This document shows positions 1 through 7,109 of a stretch of DNA of 12,202 nucleotides, piece by piece; the first letter of the stretch is position 1, and every line of letters begins with the position of its first letter. The stretch is taken from positions 1-12,202 of the forward strand of contig CAYWXT010000174.1 in assembly GCA_964462125.1 (NCBI GenBank), written 5' to 3'. The position numbers and the translations under genes are program-made. The notes beneath the pieces are model-generated. The model searched no databases, was not told where the DNA came from, and saw nothing but the letters and a program-made list of their open reading frames with translations. The stretch comes from JAWLFY01 sp964462125. GTDB lineage: Bacteria > Planctomycetota > Planctomycetia > Pirellulales > Pirellulaceae.

Positions 1-4
1 CGCC

Positions 5-30
5 GGGGTAGGGGCCTGCGGGGGTTGGGG
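5..30 (+). other. Putative G-quadruplex-forming G-run cluster
   Basis: Four runs of four or five G (5-8, 11-14, 20-24, 27-30) are separated by loops of 2, 5 and 2 bases, which fits the canonical intramolecular G-quadruplex pattern. Further G-runs follow at about 48-80 but with one loop too long for the strict rule. The run lies 3' of the last minus-strand gene, so a transcript reading out of that gene would be C-rich here while the template strand carries the G-runs. A role in slowing or ending transcription is only a guess. Confidence 0.5.
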
Positions 31-124
31 TTTGCTGTGATGTCATCGGGGGCAGGGTGGGCTTCTCAGGAGGGTGGGTGTGAATGGCACGTGGCGCCCT
101 CGTTCAATCTCGGGTCTCAAGCAC

Positions 125-138
125 CCTGAAGTTTCAGG
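125..138 (-). repeat. Small inverted repeat after the oxygenase gene
   Basis: Arms CCTGA and TCAGG (5 bp) enclose a 4-nt loop, 12 nt beyond the stop codon of the oxygenase gene. There is no T-tract on the minus strand after it, so it is a poor candidate for an intrinsic terminator. The rest of 1-150 shows no gene; the G-run cluster at 5-30 is the only other structure seen. Confidence 0.3.
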
Positions 139-150
139 CAACCTCGGCTC

Positions 151-1179
151 TCAGGTTCCGACCGACCTGGCGATCGGCTCGAAGCGATGGGTCCGCATTT
201 CCGCAAGCGAGGCCAACACCTTTCGCGTTCCTTGAAACGGTCGCCGAGCGTGCATGGCGATCTTGTTGTCCACCAACACGACATTGCCGACTTGCCAGGC
301 ATGGTCGAACGCGAGTTGTTCCGCAATTTCGCCCGCTAGGTGGACCGCGTTCGTATCGAGCGGTGAGCCATCCCCATGCCGGATCGAGCTGGAAGGATCG
401 TTGCGACTGTCCTTCCAACCCGAAAAGGCGGCGATGAGCTGATTGAAAAATGTCTTGCGTCCCGGGCTCACCTCCATCACCGCCGGCAGCGGCGGGGTCG
501 TCGCCCGGAGACATCCGTCCTCCTGCCACCGGTAGGCGTACCCCAGTTCCGCCAACCGCCTCTCCGCTGCCTGCGGTGAGTCCACCCCGAGCGTGCTCTT
601 CCAGCTCCGCCCCATTCCCGATTCGGGATCGTTCTCGCTCGGCATCACGTTGGTGTATTGCAGCCCTTTCTCTTCGCAGTCACGGATGAAATCGGGACAG
701 CGTTCCGTCAACCGTTGGTACAACACATCGCTGCGGCACAGCGGTGTTGCCCCGCCGACCTCCGGGGCGACTTCACAAAAGAAAAAAATGTAATTGGGAA
801 ATAGTGGTGTCTGCGCCATTTCGTGATGAAAAAAAATCCTCACCTCCGGCGGAGCTTCGTTCGCGGAGAAAACCCGCTCGGTCCGATTGACCCGTACGGC
901 GTTGGAAAGCGACTTCTCATAAGGAAAATTCTCCAGGCCCAATGCCGAGACGACCGCGTCGAAGTCTTCGGCCGTTGCTGTGGGAAACCCGCGCAGCAAC
1001 ACCGCTCCATGATCGGTGGTTTGCTGCAATAACTCGGCACCGTGACGTTCGACCCAGGCGACCGTCTCGGCCAACGTGACCCGTGGCTGATCGGGCGCGA
1101 GCACCCACGGGAACCGGCTCTCGCCATGAACTTGCTGGCCGGGAACCTCGGCGGGCGAAACACGGAGCGTGTTGGTCAT
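151..1179 (-). CDS. TauD/TfdA-like Fe(II)/2-oxoglutarate-dependent oxygenase
   Basis: A 342-aa cytoplasmic protein with no signal peptide. The double-stranded beta-helix iron site is visible: HHE at about residues 118-120 gives an H-x-E pair, and the distal His is in MHARRPF at about residue 310, followed by an Arg near 319 suited to binding 2-oxoglutarate. H-x-E instead of H-x-D is typical of clavaminate synthase, AsnO and VioC, so an amino-acid-like or amide substrate is as likely as taurine; the actual substrate cannot be read. The start at 1179 is chosen because GAGG (1188-1191) sits 8 nt upstream. An earlier ATG at 1203 overlaps the aldo/keto reductase stop as ATGA but has no Shine-Dalgarno; using it would add eight residues. 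It is the last gene of the row and probably translationally coupled to the reductase gene. Family assignment is firm, function is open. Confidence 0.88.
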   Translation of the reverse strand: MTNTLRVSPAEVPGQQVHGESRFPWVLAPDQPRVTLAETVAWVERHGAELLQQTTDHGAVLLRGFPTATAEDFDAVVSALGLENFPYEKSLSNAVRVNRTERVFSANEAPPEVRIFFHHEMAQTPLFPNYIFFFCEVAPEVGGATPLCRSDVLYQRLTERCPDFIRDCEEKGLQYTNVMPSENDPESGMGRSWKSTLGVDSPQAAERRLAELGYAYRWQEDGCLRATTPPLPAVMEVSPGRKTFFNQLIAAFSGWKDSRNDPSSSIRHGDGSPLDTNAVHLAGEIAEQLAFDHAWQVGNVVLVDNKIAMHARRPFQGTRKVLASLAEMRTHRFEPIARSVGT

Positions 1180-1187
1180 TGTTTTTT

Positions 1188-1191
1188 CCTC
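1188..1191 (-). promoter_or_regulatory. Shine-Dalgarno deciding the oxygenase start
   Basis: GAGG on the minus strand lies 8 nt before the ATG at 1179. The alternative ATG at 1203 is preceded by an AT-rich stretch without a purine run, so this site favours 1179. Confidence 0.55.
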
Positions 1192-1199
1192 GCTCGCGA

Positions 1200-2162
1200 T
1201 CATTCGTAAATCGGAAAGAATGTGTTGAAGGCGGCCTCACAGAAATCGCCAGGATCGTTGAAGCGGCGGTTCCGGTTCAGGCCGCTGATCGTCGCCATCT
1301 CCTCGGCGCTCAACTCGAAGTCGAACAGATTCAGATTCTCTTGAAGCCGGGCGGGATTGCTCGTCTTGGGAACGATTGCCGTGCCGCGTTGAATCCCCCA
1401 GCGAAGCACGACCTGGGCGGGGGTCCGCTGGTGCCGGGCGGCGATCTCGCGGATCTGCGGCTGTTCCAACACCGCCTCGCCGGCCTCGGCCATGTTGAGC
1501 TGAAAATAGGACTGGGCTCCCAGGGGAGAAAACGCGGTCACGGCGATGTCCGACTCCCGGCAAAACCGCAACAGTTTTTCCTGGGTCAGGTAGGGATGCA
1601 ATTCTACCTGCAGCACCGACGGCTGAATCTCGGCGTACGACTGCAGGTCACGCAGCAGCGAGACACCAAAGTTGCAGACCCCGATTTCCCGAACCAATCC
1701 CGCCCGGACCAACTCCTGCATCGCCTCCCACGTTTCCTGGATCGGCACCGGGTCAGGACGCAATCGAGGCACCTCCGCGTCGGGGTCATCGGTCCAGCCC
1801 GGCGGATAACGCGTCTCGAACGGGACAAACCGGAGCGAGACGGGGAAATGGATCAGGTACAAATCGAGATAGTCGAGCTGCAGATCCGCGAGGGTTCGTT
1901 CCAGGGCGGGCCGGACATGCTCGCCGCGATGGTAGTTGTTCCACAATTTGGAGGTGACCCACAAGTCCTCACGGCGCGCCGCACCGGCAGCAAGCACACG
2001 CCGAAGCCCCTCGCCGGCTTCAGCCTCGTTGCCGTAATCGCAGGCGGAATCGAAGTGTCGGTAACCGCATTCCACCGCTTGTTCAACGATCTCTGCTGTG
2101 TGCTCCGGCTCGATCTTCCATAAGCCCAAGCCGACACTCGGCAGCTTTCGTCCGCTGGCCAA
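1200..2162 (-). CDS. Aldo/keto reductase, xylose-reductase-like (AKR2-type)
   Basis: About 320 aa, full length for an aldo/keto reductase barrel. The catalytic tetrad is complete: Asp38, Tyr43 (CDYGNE), Lys72 (SKLWNN) and His105 (YLIHFP). Several stretches match yeast-type xylose reductases: SKLWNN, LDYLDLYLIHFP, VPFE..YPPG and the C-terminal RFNDP. The cofactor loop PKTSNPARLQEN keeps the Lys and Arg that contact the NADPH 2'-phosphate in that group, though the Ser-Asn after the Lys is Thr-Ser here. Likely role: NAD(P)H-dependent reduction of an aldose or other aldehyde in the cytoplasm. The start is uncertain. The first standard start codon in frame is TTG at 2162, but a strong AAGGAG at 2192-2197 is 29 nt away from it. 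That site is 8 nt from an in-frame ATC at 2181-2183, which would give 327 aa starting in front of HPHLELASG. The stop overlaps or abuts the oxygenase gene, indicating an operon. Confidence 0.9.
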   Translation of the reverse strand: MASGRKLPSVGLGLWKIEPEHTAEIVEQAVECGYRHFDSACDYGNEAEAGEGLRRVLAAGAARREDLWVTSKLWNNYHRGEHVRPALERTLADLQLDYLDLYLIHFPVSLRFVPFETRYPPGWTDDPDAEVPRLRPDPVPIQETWEAMQELVRAGLVREIGVCNFGVSLLRDLQSYAEIQPSVLQVELHPYLTQEKLLRFCRESDIAVTAFSPLGAQSYFQLNMAEAGEAVLEQPQIREIAARHQRTPAQVVLRWGIQRGTAIVPKTSNPARLQENLNLFDFELSAEEMATISGLNRNRRFNDPGDFCEAAFNTFFPIYE

Positions 2163-2186
2163 TTCCAGGTGTGGGTGAACGATGAC

Positions 2187-4061
2187 TCAGTCTCCTTGAG
2201 AAGTTCGTGCGGTCGAAACCGATTCGGCGTAGGCCAGCTCGCCAGTGCGGCCATCATAGTACTGAAAAACGACCTGTGGATGGGGGTAGGTGACCAGTCG
2301 CTCGCCGCCGAGCTCTTGTGGCATGTTGAACACATTGTTGACCTGGACCACGCAGTAGTGCGGATAGAGCCGTTCCAAGCGAGGCAGGTCTGGCAGGATG
2401 TAGCTGCTCCAGCGGATATCGCATTCCCGCGGGCCGAATTTAAAAATGCCAGTGGCAGGACGATCGCTCTCGTCCAAGGCCGGCACGTGATTGACGCTGT
2501 TGTGCGGCCCGCAGCAGAACTCCCACACGTTGTCGGTCACCTTGATGGCGAAGCTGTTGTGCAGGTCGCCGGTCATGACGAACACCTTCTTGCCAAGCTT
2601 CTCCCATTCCTCGATCAGCTGCTCCCGCTCGTCAAAGAAGCCGGTCCAGGCCTCCTCCTTGTTTTGCTCGTCGGCCTCGAAGCCGCCAGCGCCACTGTGG
2701 GGAATCATGAACGGGACCGAGGAGATGACGAAGAAAAAATCGGCGTCGCTTTCGCGCATCGAACGCACCAGCCATTCCCGCTGTGGTTTGCCCAGCATCG
2801 AAACGCCCGGCTTCCCCCGATCGCGGACGTCATGCATGTCGCGATCGCCTCGGGTATCGAGCAGAAAGAACTCGCAGTTGGAGACGCGAAACTTGGCGTG
2901 GCTCTGCCGCCCGACGGAATAACTCATGTCGTCATCATCCACCTGGGCCGGCATGTGCAGTCGCAGCGTATGCGGGTCGACCACTTCGACGATGTCGTAG
3001 ACATAGGCGTTGGGATGCCCTTCGTCGTTGTCGTACTTCATGTCGTTCACCCCCGCTGCCTCGATGCCCCAGTGAACGTGCAAGTTCAGCATCCGGTCCA
3101 GCGGAAGCTTCGTGAAATCGGTATCCGGGTCGACCAACAAGTCATTGCCGGCCTTCATCTGCCCCTTGCCAAAGTGCACGCGCCGATCGTGCTCGACCGG
3201 ATTGGCCCAGCCGAGATAGTCGAACCAGGCTCGCGTCCCGATGTCACGGAAGACGGTCCGCCGATGCCGCTTGCCCGCCTCCCCGGTTCCCCAGATGTCA
3301 TTGACCAGCTCGTGGTCGTCGAAGGTGAAATAGCTGGGGACGTTGCGGTGCCACTGCATTAAGTCCACGCCGCGGCTTTGATAGAGCTTGTAATTCTCCC
3401 AGACGCCGACGATCGAGGGCATTGTGTCGACCACCGGAGGAACGCGATCGACCCCCTCGGCCAATCGCCAAGCTTCCGGCGGATAGGTCCGCAATTCCTC
3501 ATACAGCCAGTCGCCATTCATGATGTGAAAATGGACTTTCTCGGCCCAGTCTCGATTCAGATTCTCATAGGTGGGGACCCGGTGCCCGATGCCATGCAAC
3601 GGATTCTGATTGGCGCAGGAACCGATCTGGAAACGGAAATTGAACAGCCCCTCGGGGTTGTGTTCCTCGTTGCGCGACTCGGCCGCACTGGGAAGGGTAC
3701 GGAAGCGGCCAGGCCATCCGTGCGGCCGGCCGTTGACCCATACCTGGTAGTGGTACCGCGTGTCGGGACGCAGCTCTTTCAGTTCGGTGACCCCCGTTTT
3801 GTCCTGGCCGATTCGCGTGGTCGCCGACGGCCCGACCTGGTCCAACTGGTCCGGGTCCGTGCCGTAACGAACTTCAAATTCGCCTGGCTCGGAGGTCCGG
3901 GCCCACACGCGGACCGATTGGTCGGTGACATGACCGAGCATCGGGCCATGGGTCAAGCGGATCGGATCACGCTCCGCTCCCCTCGCCGCCGAACCGATCG
4001 CGAGGAGCACCAGGGACAAGGAGAGGGCAAAACGGGTAGGCATCGACAGGCGACGAGACAT
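2187..4061 (-). CDS. Exported PhoD-like alkaline phosphatase/phosphodiesterase
   Basis: A 624-aa protein starting with a signal sequence (basic n-region, hydrophobic residues about 8-24, cleavage likely near SAARGAE). An N-terminal fibronectin-like beta domain (about residues 35-125) precedes the metallophosphoesterase domain, as in the PhoD family. Motifs seen: GSC (Cys149), GDWLYE (Asp184, Tyr187), FDDHE (Asp248-249, His250) and TGDLHNS (Asp499, His501). These match the metal-site elements known from Bacillus PhoD, including the Cys and Tyr iron ligands. LDTRGDR at about 401 is also typical. Between FDDHE and LDTRG lie about 150 residues, including an Asp-rich stretch, which seems longer than usual. 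Likely role: hydrolysis of phosphate mono- or diesters outside the cytoplasm. The start at 4061 has a weak AAGAG 8 nt upstream; an ATG at 4043 would also leave a normal signal peptide. The gene lies between the sulfatase and the reductase in the same direction. Confidence 0.87.
   Translation of the reverse strand: MSRRLSMPTRFALSLSLVLLAIGSAARGAERDPIRLTHGPMLGHVTDQSVRVWARTSEPGEFEVRYGTDPDQLDQVGPSATTRIGQDKTGVTELKELRPDTRYHYQVWVNGRPHGWPGRFRTLPSAAESRNEEHNPEGLFNFRFQIGSCANQNPLHGIGHRVPTYENLNRDWAEKVHFHIMNGDWLYEELRTYPPEAWRLAEGVDRVPPVVDTMPSIVGVWENYKLYQSRGVDLMQWHRNVPSYFTFDDHELVNDIWGTGEAGKRHRRTVFRDIGTRAWFDYLGWANPVEHDRRVHFGKGQMKAGNDLLVDPDTDFTKLPLDRMLNLHVHWGIEAAGVNDMKYDNDEGHPNAYVYDIVEVVDPHTLRLHMPAQVDDDDMSYSVGRQSHAKFRVSNCEFFLLDTRGDRDMHDVRDRGKPGVSMLGKPQREWLVRSMRESDADFFFVISSVPFMIPHSGAGGFEADEQNKEEAWTGFFDEREQLIEEWEKLGKKVFVMTGDLHNSFAIKVTDNVWEFCCGPHNSVNHVPALDESDRPATGIFKFGPRECDIRWSSYILPDLPRLERLYPHYCVVQVNNVFNMPQELGGERLVTYPHPQVVFQYYDGRTGELAYAESVSTARTSQGD
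2192..2197 (-). promoter_or_regulatory. Strong Shine-Dalgarno for the aldo/keto reductase
   Basis: AAGGAG on the minus strand lies inside the last codons of the phosphatase gene, 3-8 nt before its TGA stop at 2187-2189. Downstream in the reductase frame are GTC at 5 nt, ATC at 8 nt and GTT at 11 nt, and the first TTG only at 29 nt. No ATG or GTG in this frame follows at a usable distance. This points to reinitiation at an unusual codon, or to a base change in a former ATG. Confidence 0.55.
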
Positions 4062-4087
4062 GGGGGCAGCTCTTGGGGGGAATTGTA

Positions 4088-4111
4088 CGTCCAGGCTCGC
4101 CGAGCTGGACG
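4088..4111 (-). repeat. Strong intergenic hairpin between sulfatase and phosphatase genes
   Basis: On the minus strand CGTCCA pairs with TGGACG and, inside it, GCTC pairs with GAGC around a 3-nt GGC loop, with one bulged C: ten base pairs in 24 nt. It lies 32 nt after the sulfatase stop and 26 nt before the phosphatase ATG. No T-tract follows, so an mRNA processing or stability role is more likely than termination. Confidence 0.6.
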
Positions 4112-4143
4112 GTTCCCAGCGCCGGCGATTTTTCAACCAGAGC

Positions 4144-5559
4144 CTAGGGGGCCAACGGGCTGAGGTCGAGCTCATCCCCCAACTCGGCCTGTAATTGCTG
4201 CAGCTTGGCGAACTGTTCGGTCAACACCGGCCGCATGCGAGCGGACTGGGCCAGATCGTTCGTCTCCTTCGGGTCCTCATGCATGTCGTACAGCCGCAGC
4301 ACACCCGCATCGGGATACGCAATCAATTTGTACCGGTCGTTGCGGATCGAACGCTGTTTGTTCAGATACGCCCCATAGATCGATTCGTAGGGGCTTCGGC
4401 CGTCATCGAGCAGCGGCAGGAGACTGTGGAAATCGACGTGGTCTGGCTTCTCCACACCCGCCAATTCCAACGTCGTCGGCATCACGTCTTGCAGATAAAT
4501 CGGATGCGTATGGATCATGTCCTCCTCGACGCCCGGGCCGGCCACGATGAAGGGGACCCGAACGGAGTGGTCGTACAGATTCTGCTTCCCCAGCAGTCCA
4601 TGCTGGCCGACCGCCAGCCCATGGTCGGCGGTGAAGAAGATCCAGGTGTTGTCGGCCTTGCCGCTCGCCTCCAGGTCATCGAGGATGCGGCCGATCATCT
4701 CATCCATGTGCGTGATGATCGCGAAGTATTCCTGCCGATGGACCTGGACCGCATACTCCGTGCGGGGAAACGGGGCGAGCCGTTCATCCCGTAGCGACTT
4801 GCCGCATCCGATATCCCCGGCATACGGGTATTCGGGCATGAAATTCGACGGCACGCGAATCTCGTCGACCGGATAACGCTCGACATACTCCTCGGGCGAT
4901 TGCCGCGGATCGTGGGGTGCATTGAAGGCGAGATACATGAAGAATGGTTCGTCGCGCTGCTCGGCCTCGTCGAAGAAATCTTCTGCGTGGTTGGCGACGA
5001 CCTCGCTCCAATGCGTTCCCCCTTCCCAGAACCCGCCAAACTTGGGGTCCGACGGCGACCAGGTATCGTCGTCAGGGCCTTGGGGGCGGTTGTATCCCGC
5101 TTCGGTTGCCTTCGGCATTCCGGGTCGGATGTCCCGGGCGACATCGAAGGACGCTTCAGCACTCGCCTTGCAATGCCATTTGCCGGTCATGTAGGTCCGA
5201 TAGCCGGCGCCCTTGAGATACTCACTCCACCAGCGTCCCTGCCGACGCTCTGCTTCGCTTTGGTCCCACACCCGATTGGCGTCCCAAACGAATCGTCCGC
5301 TGTTGAGCATCGTGCGGCTGGCGACACACACCGCACCACTCCACGATCCCATGTTGTAAGCATGGGTGAAGGTCGTGCCGCGCTTCGCGAGCCGATCCAA
5401 ATTTGGCGTCTCCACCTCGCCGTCGCTCAGCGACCCAAGCGTTTCAAAACACTGATCGTCCGCAAAGATGAAGACAATGTTGGGGCGCTCCTCGGCACGG
5501 ACGAGGGTACAAATGCCGGTCAAGGCGAGGAATATCAGACAAACAGGCAGGCGTTTCAT
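4144..5559 (-). CDS. Exported type I (formylglycine) sulfatase
   Basis: A 471-aa protein beginning with a Sec signal peptide (MKRLPVCLIFLALTG, cleavage likely after LVRA). The mature part starts with the sulfatase signature RPNIVFIFADDQ, whose Asp34-Asp35 bind calcium. The formylglycine site is CVASR (Cys78) followed by TMLNSG: the C-x-A-x-R form in place of the commoner C-x-P-S-R. Further conserved points are GKWHC (Lys127, His129), NAPHDPR (His216), TADHGL (Asp312, His313) and GLLGKQNLYDHS (Lys325). Likely role: removal of sulfate esters from a polysaccharide or other organic sulfate in the periplasm; the layout resembles iduronate-2-sulfatase/choline-sulfatase-like planctomycete enzymes, but the substrate cannot be assigned. 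The start at 5559 is set by the signal peptide; no clear Shine-Dalgarno is visible, and the longer frame begins only with TTG at 5604. Maturation needs a formylglycine-generating enzyme, which is not in the window. Confidence 0.92.
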   Translation of the reverse strand: MKRLPVCLIFLALTGICTLVRAEERPNIVFIFADDQCFETLGSLSDGEVETPNLDRLAKRGTTFTHAYNMGSWSGAVCVASRTMLNSGRFVWDANRVWDQSEAERRQGRWWSEYLKGAGYRTYMTGKWHCKASAEASFDVARDIRPGMPKATEAGYNRPQGPDDDTWSPSDPKFGGFWEGGTHWSEVVANHAEDFFDEAEQRDEPFFMYLAFNAPHDPRQSPEEYVERYPVDEIRVPSNFMPEYPYAGDIGCGKSLRDERLAPFPRTEYAVQVHRQEYFAIITHMDEMIGRILDDLEASGKADNTWIFFTADHGLAVGQHGLLGKQNLYDHSVRVPFIVAGPGVEEDMIHTHPIYLQDVMPTTLELAGVEKPDHVDFHSLLPLLDDGRSPYESIYGAYLNKQRSIRNDRYKLIAYPDAGVLRLYDMHEDPKETNDLAQSARMRPVLTEQFAKLQQLQAELGDELDLSPLAP

Positions 5560-5615
5560 GGAATCGAAGCTGAAATGGAGGGAAGGAACGAAGACAGTGG
5601 ACAAGGACTGCCGGA

Positions 5616-7016
5616 TCAGGCCAACAGGTCATCGACCACGTGGCCATGAACGTCGGTCAGTCGATAATCGCGGCCCTGGAAACGATAGGTCAGCCGCTCG
5701 TGGTCGAAGCCGAGCAGATGCAGAATCGTGGCGTGCAGGTCATGGACATGGACCGGGTTCTCCGCGACGTTGAATCCCAGCTCATCCGTGGCGCCGTAGA
5801 CCAGCCCCTGTTTCAAGCCGCCGCCGGCCATCCACATCGTGAACGAGTTCGGGTGGTGATCGCGGCCATCATTGCCCCCTTGGACCATCGGCGTCCGTCC
5901 GAATTCACCCCCCCAGATCACGAGCGTTTCATCGAGCAACCCGTGCTGCTTCAAATCTTTGACCAGCGCGGCGCAGGCCTGATCGGTGTCCTGGCAATTG
6001 ACCTGGATCTGTTTGGTCAAGCCGCCGTGTTGGTCCCATGATTCATGAAACAGTTGCACGAAGCGGACGCCTCGCTGGACCAACCGCCGGGCGAGCAGGC
6101 AATTGTTGGCGAACGAGCTTTGCCCCGGCTCGGCTCCGTACAAATTCAAAACATGTTGGGGTTCATCATCGATCGCCATCACCTCCGGCGCGCCGGTCTG
6201 CATCCGGAACGCCATTTCATAGGAGTTGATGCGGGTGGCGATTTCAGGATCCCCGACGACATCGAGCCGGCCCCGGTTGAGCTGATTGACCGTGTCGAGC
6301 GTCTGACGTTGCATCGTTGCGTCGACACCCTCCGGATTGGACAAGTACAGGACCGGTTCACCGCCGCTACGAAACTCCACACCCGAGTGAACGGTGGGTA
6401 AAAAACCGGCGTTCCAATTGCCGCTGCCGGCACTTGGGCCCTTCTGACCACTGTTGAGCACGATGTAGGCGGGCAGGTCTCGCGATTCGCTCCCCAGCCC
6501 ATAGGTGACCCACGATCCCATGCTGGGACGGCCAAACTGCTGTGAGCCGGTACTCATCATCAACTGCGCCGGGGCGTGGTTGAACGCGTCGGTGTTCATC
6601 GAGCGAACCACGCACAACTCATCCACGATCCCGCCGGTGTGCGGCAGTAACTCGGAGACGTCCGCACCGCACTCACCTCGTTTCTCAAACCCGTACTTCG
6701 GTCCCAACAGCTTTGAGTTCGGGTTGATGAATGCCGCACGGTAGCCCTCCAGCAATTCTTCTGGCGGGAGCGTTCCATCCAACCGCTCCAGCGCCGGCTT
6801 ATGATCCCACATCTCAAACTGACTCGGCCCACCTCCCATGAACAGCAGGATCACGTTCTTGATCTTGCCTTTGTAATGGGGCGGTTTGGGGGCCAGCGGA
6901 TTCGCTCCGGCCACAGCAGATTCGGCAAGCAAACTTGTCAGGGCGACGTGACCGAGTCCGATGCCGCATTGCTGCAGGAACCAGCGGCGGCGGGCCAAGG
7001 GAGACGTGGATTTCAT
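5616..7016 (-). CDS. DUF1501 domain protein, Tat-exported
   Basis: A 466-aa protein with a twin-arginine signal: ARRRWFLQQ at residues 8-16, then a hydrophobic stretch (about 17-32) and a likely cleavage near AVAGA. Motifs typical of DUF1501 (alkaline-phosphatase-like fold) are NVILLFMGGGPSQFEMWD (54-71), GGEFGRTP at about residue 370 and DGRDHHP shortly after. Length is normal for the family. DUF1501 genes in planctomycetes usually sit next to a cytochrome c/DUF1549/DUF1553 gene, as here; the two probably act together outside the cytoplasm, but their biochemical role is not established. The start is the ATG at 7014-7016, placed directly before the Tat signal; no clear Shine-Dalgarno precedes it. 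The gene follows the DUF1553 gene after 93 bp and precedes the sulfatase gene by 56 bp. Confidence 0.93.
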   Translation of the reverse strand: MKSTSPLARRRWFLQQCGIGLGHVALTSLLAESAVAGANPLAPKPPHYKGKIKNVILLFMGGGPSQFEMWDHKPALERLDGTLPPEELLEGYRAAFINPNSKLLGPKYGFEKRGECGADVSELLPHTGGIVDELCVVRSMNTDAFNHAPAQLMMSTGSQQFGRPSMGSWVTYGLGSESRDLPAYIVLNSGQKGPSAGSGNWNAGFLPTVHSGVEFRSGGEPVLYLSNPEGVDATMQRQTLDTVNQLNRGRLDVVGDPEIATRINSYEMAFRMQTGAPEVMAIDDEPQHVLNLYGAEPGQSSFANNCLLARRLVQRGVRFVQLFHESWDQHGGLTKQIQVNCQDTDQACAALVKDLKQHGLLDETLVIWGGEFGRTPMVQGGNDGRDHHPNSFTMWMAGGGLKQGLVYGATDELGFNVAENPVHVHDLHATILHLLGFDHERLTYRFQGRDYRLTDVHGHVVDDLLA

Positions 7017-7058
7017 GGCAAATGCAAATCGGGTTCGATGCGGGGCTGGATGCTGTTT

Positions 7059-7080
7059 CGACGGCCTTGCAAGGCTGTCG
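7059..7080 (-). repeat. Near-perfect inverted repeat between DUF1553 and DUF1501 genes
   Basis: Arms CGACGGCCTT (7059-7068) and AAGGCTGTCG (7071-7080) flank a central GC; nine of ten positions pair and the odd one is G-T as written, A-C on the minus strand. The core GCCTTGCAAGGC is a perfect palindrome. It sits 29 nt after the DUF1553 gene stop, has no T-tract, and could be an mRNA hairpin or a protein-binding palindrome. Confidence 0.5.
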
Positions 7081-7109
7081 CACGTGGAAAGCCGTTGTAC
7101 GGTGTTGGA

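Noticed and set aside
84..437. Plus-strand frame with AGGAGG 10 nt before its ATG
   Set aside because: It lies mostly antisense to the oxygenase gene, its product is Arg/Pro-rich without motifs, and the AGGAGG falls within a G-run area, so chance is the best explanation.
1083..4163. Long plus-strand frames opposite the reductase and phosphatase genes (1083-2123, 2169-3362, 3378-4163)
   Set aside because: They mirror well recognised minus-strand genes codon by codon in a GC-rich genome, and their products show no known motifs or signals.
4062..4175. Longer N-terminus of the PhoD-like protein, upstream of 4061
   Set aside because: The extra residues overlap the sulfatase stop and the intergenic hairpin and would bury the signal peptide.
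5515..5559. Sulfatase as a lipoprotein (LTGIC in the signal)
   Set aside because: The residue before the Cys is Ile, which does not fit a lipobox; a signal peptidase I site after LVRA is more likely.
5560..5604. Earlier TTG start of the sulfatase at 5604
   Set aside because: It would put 15 extra residues before a normal signal peptide and has no Shine-Dalgarno; the ATG at 5559 fits better.
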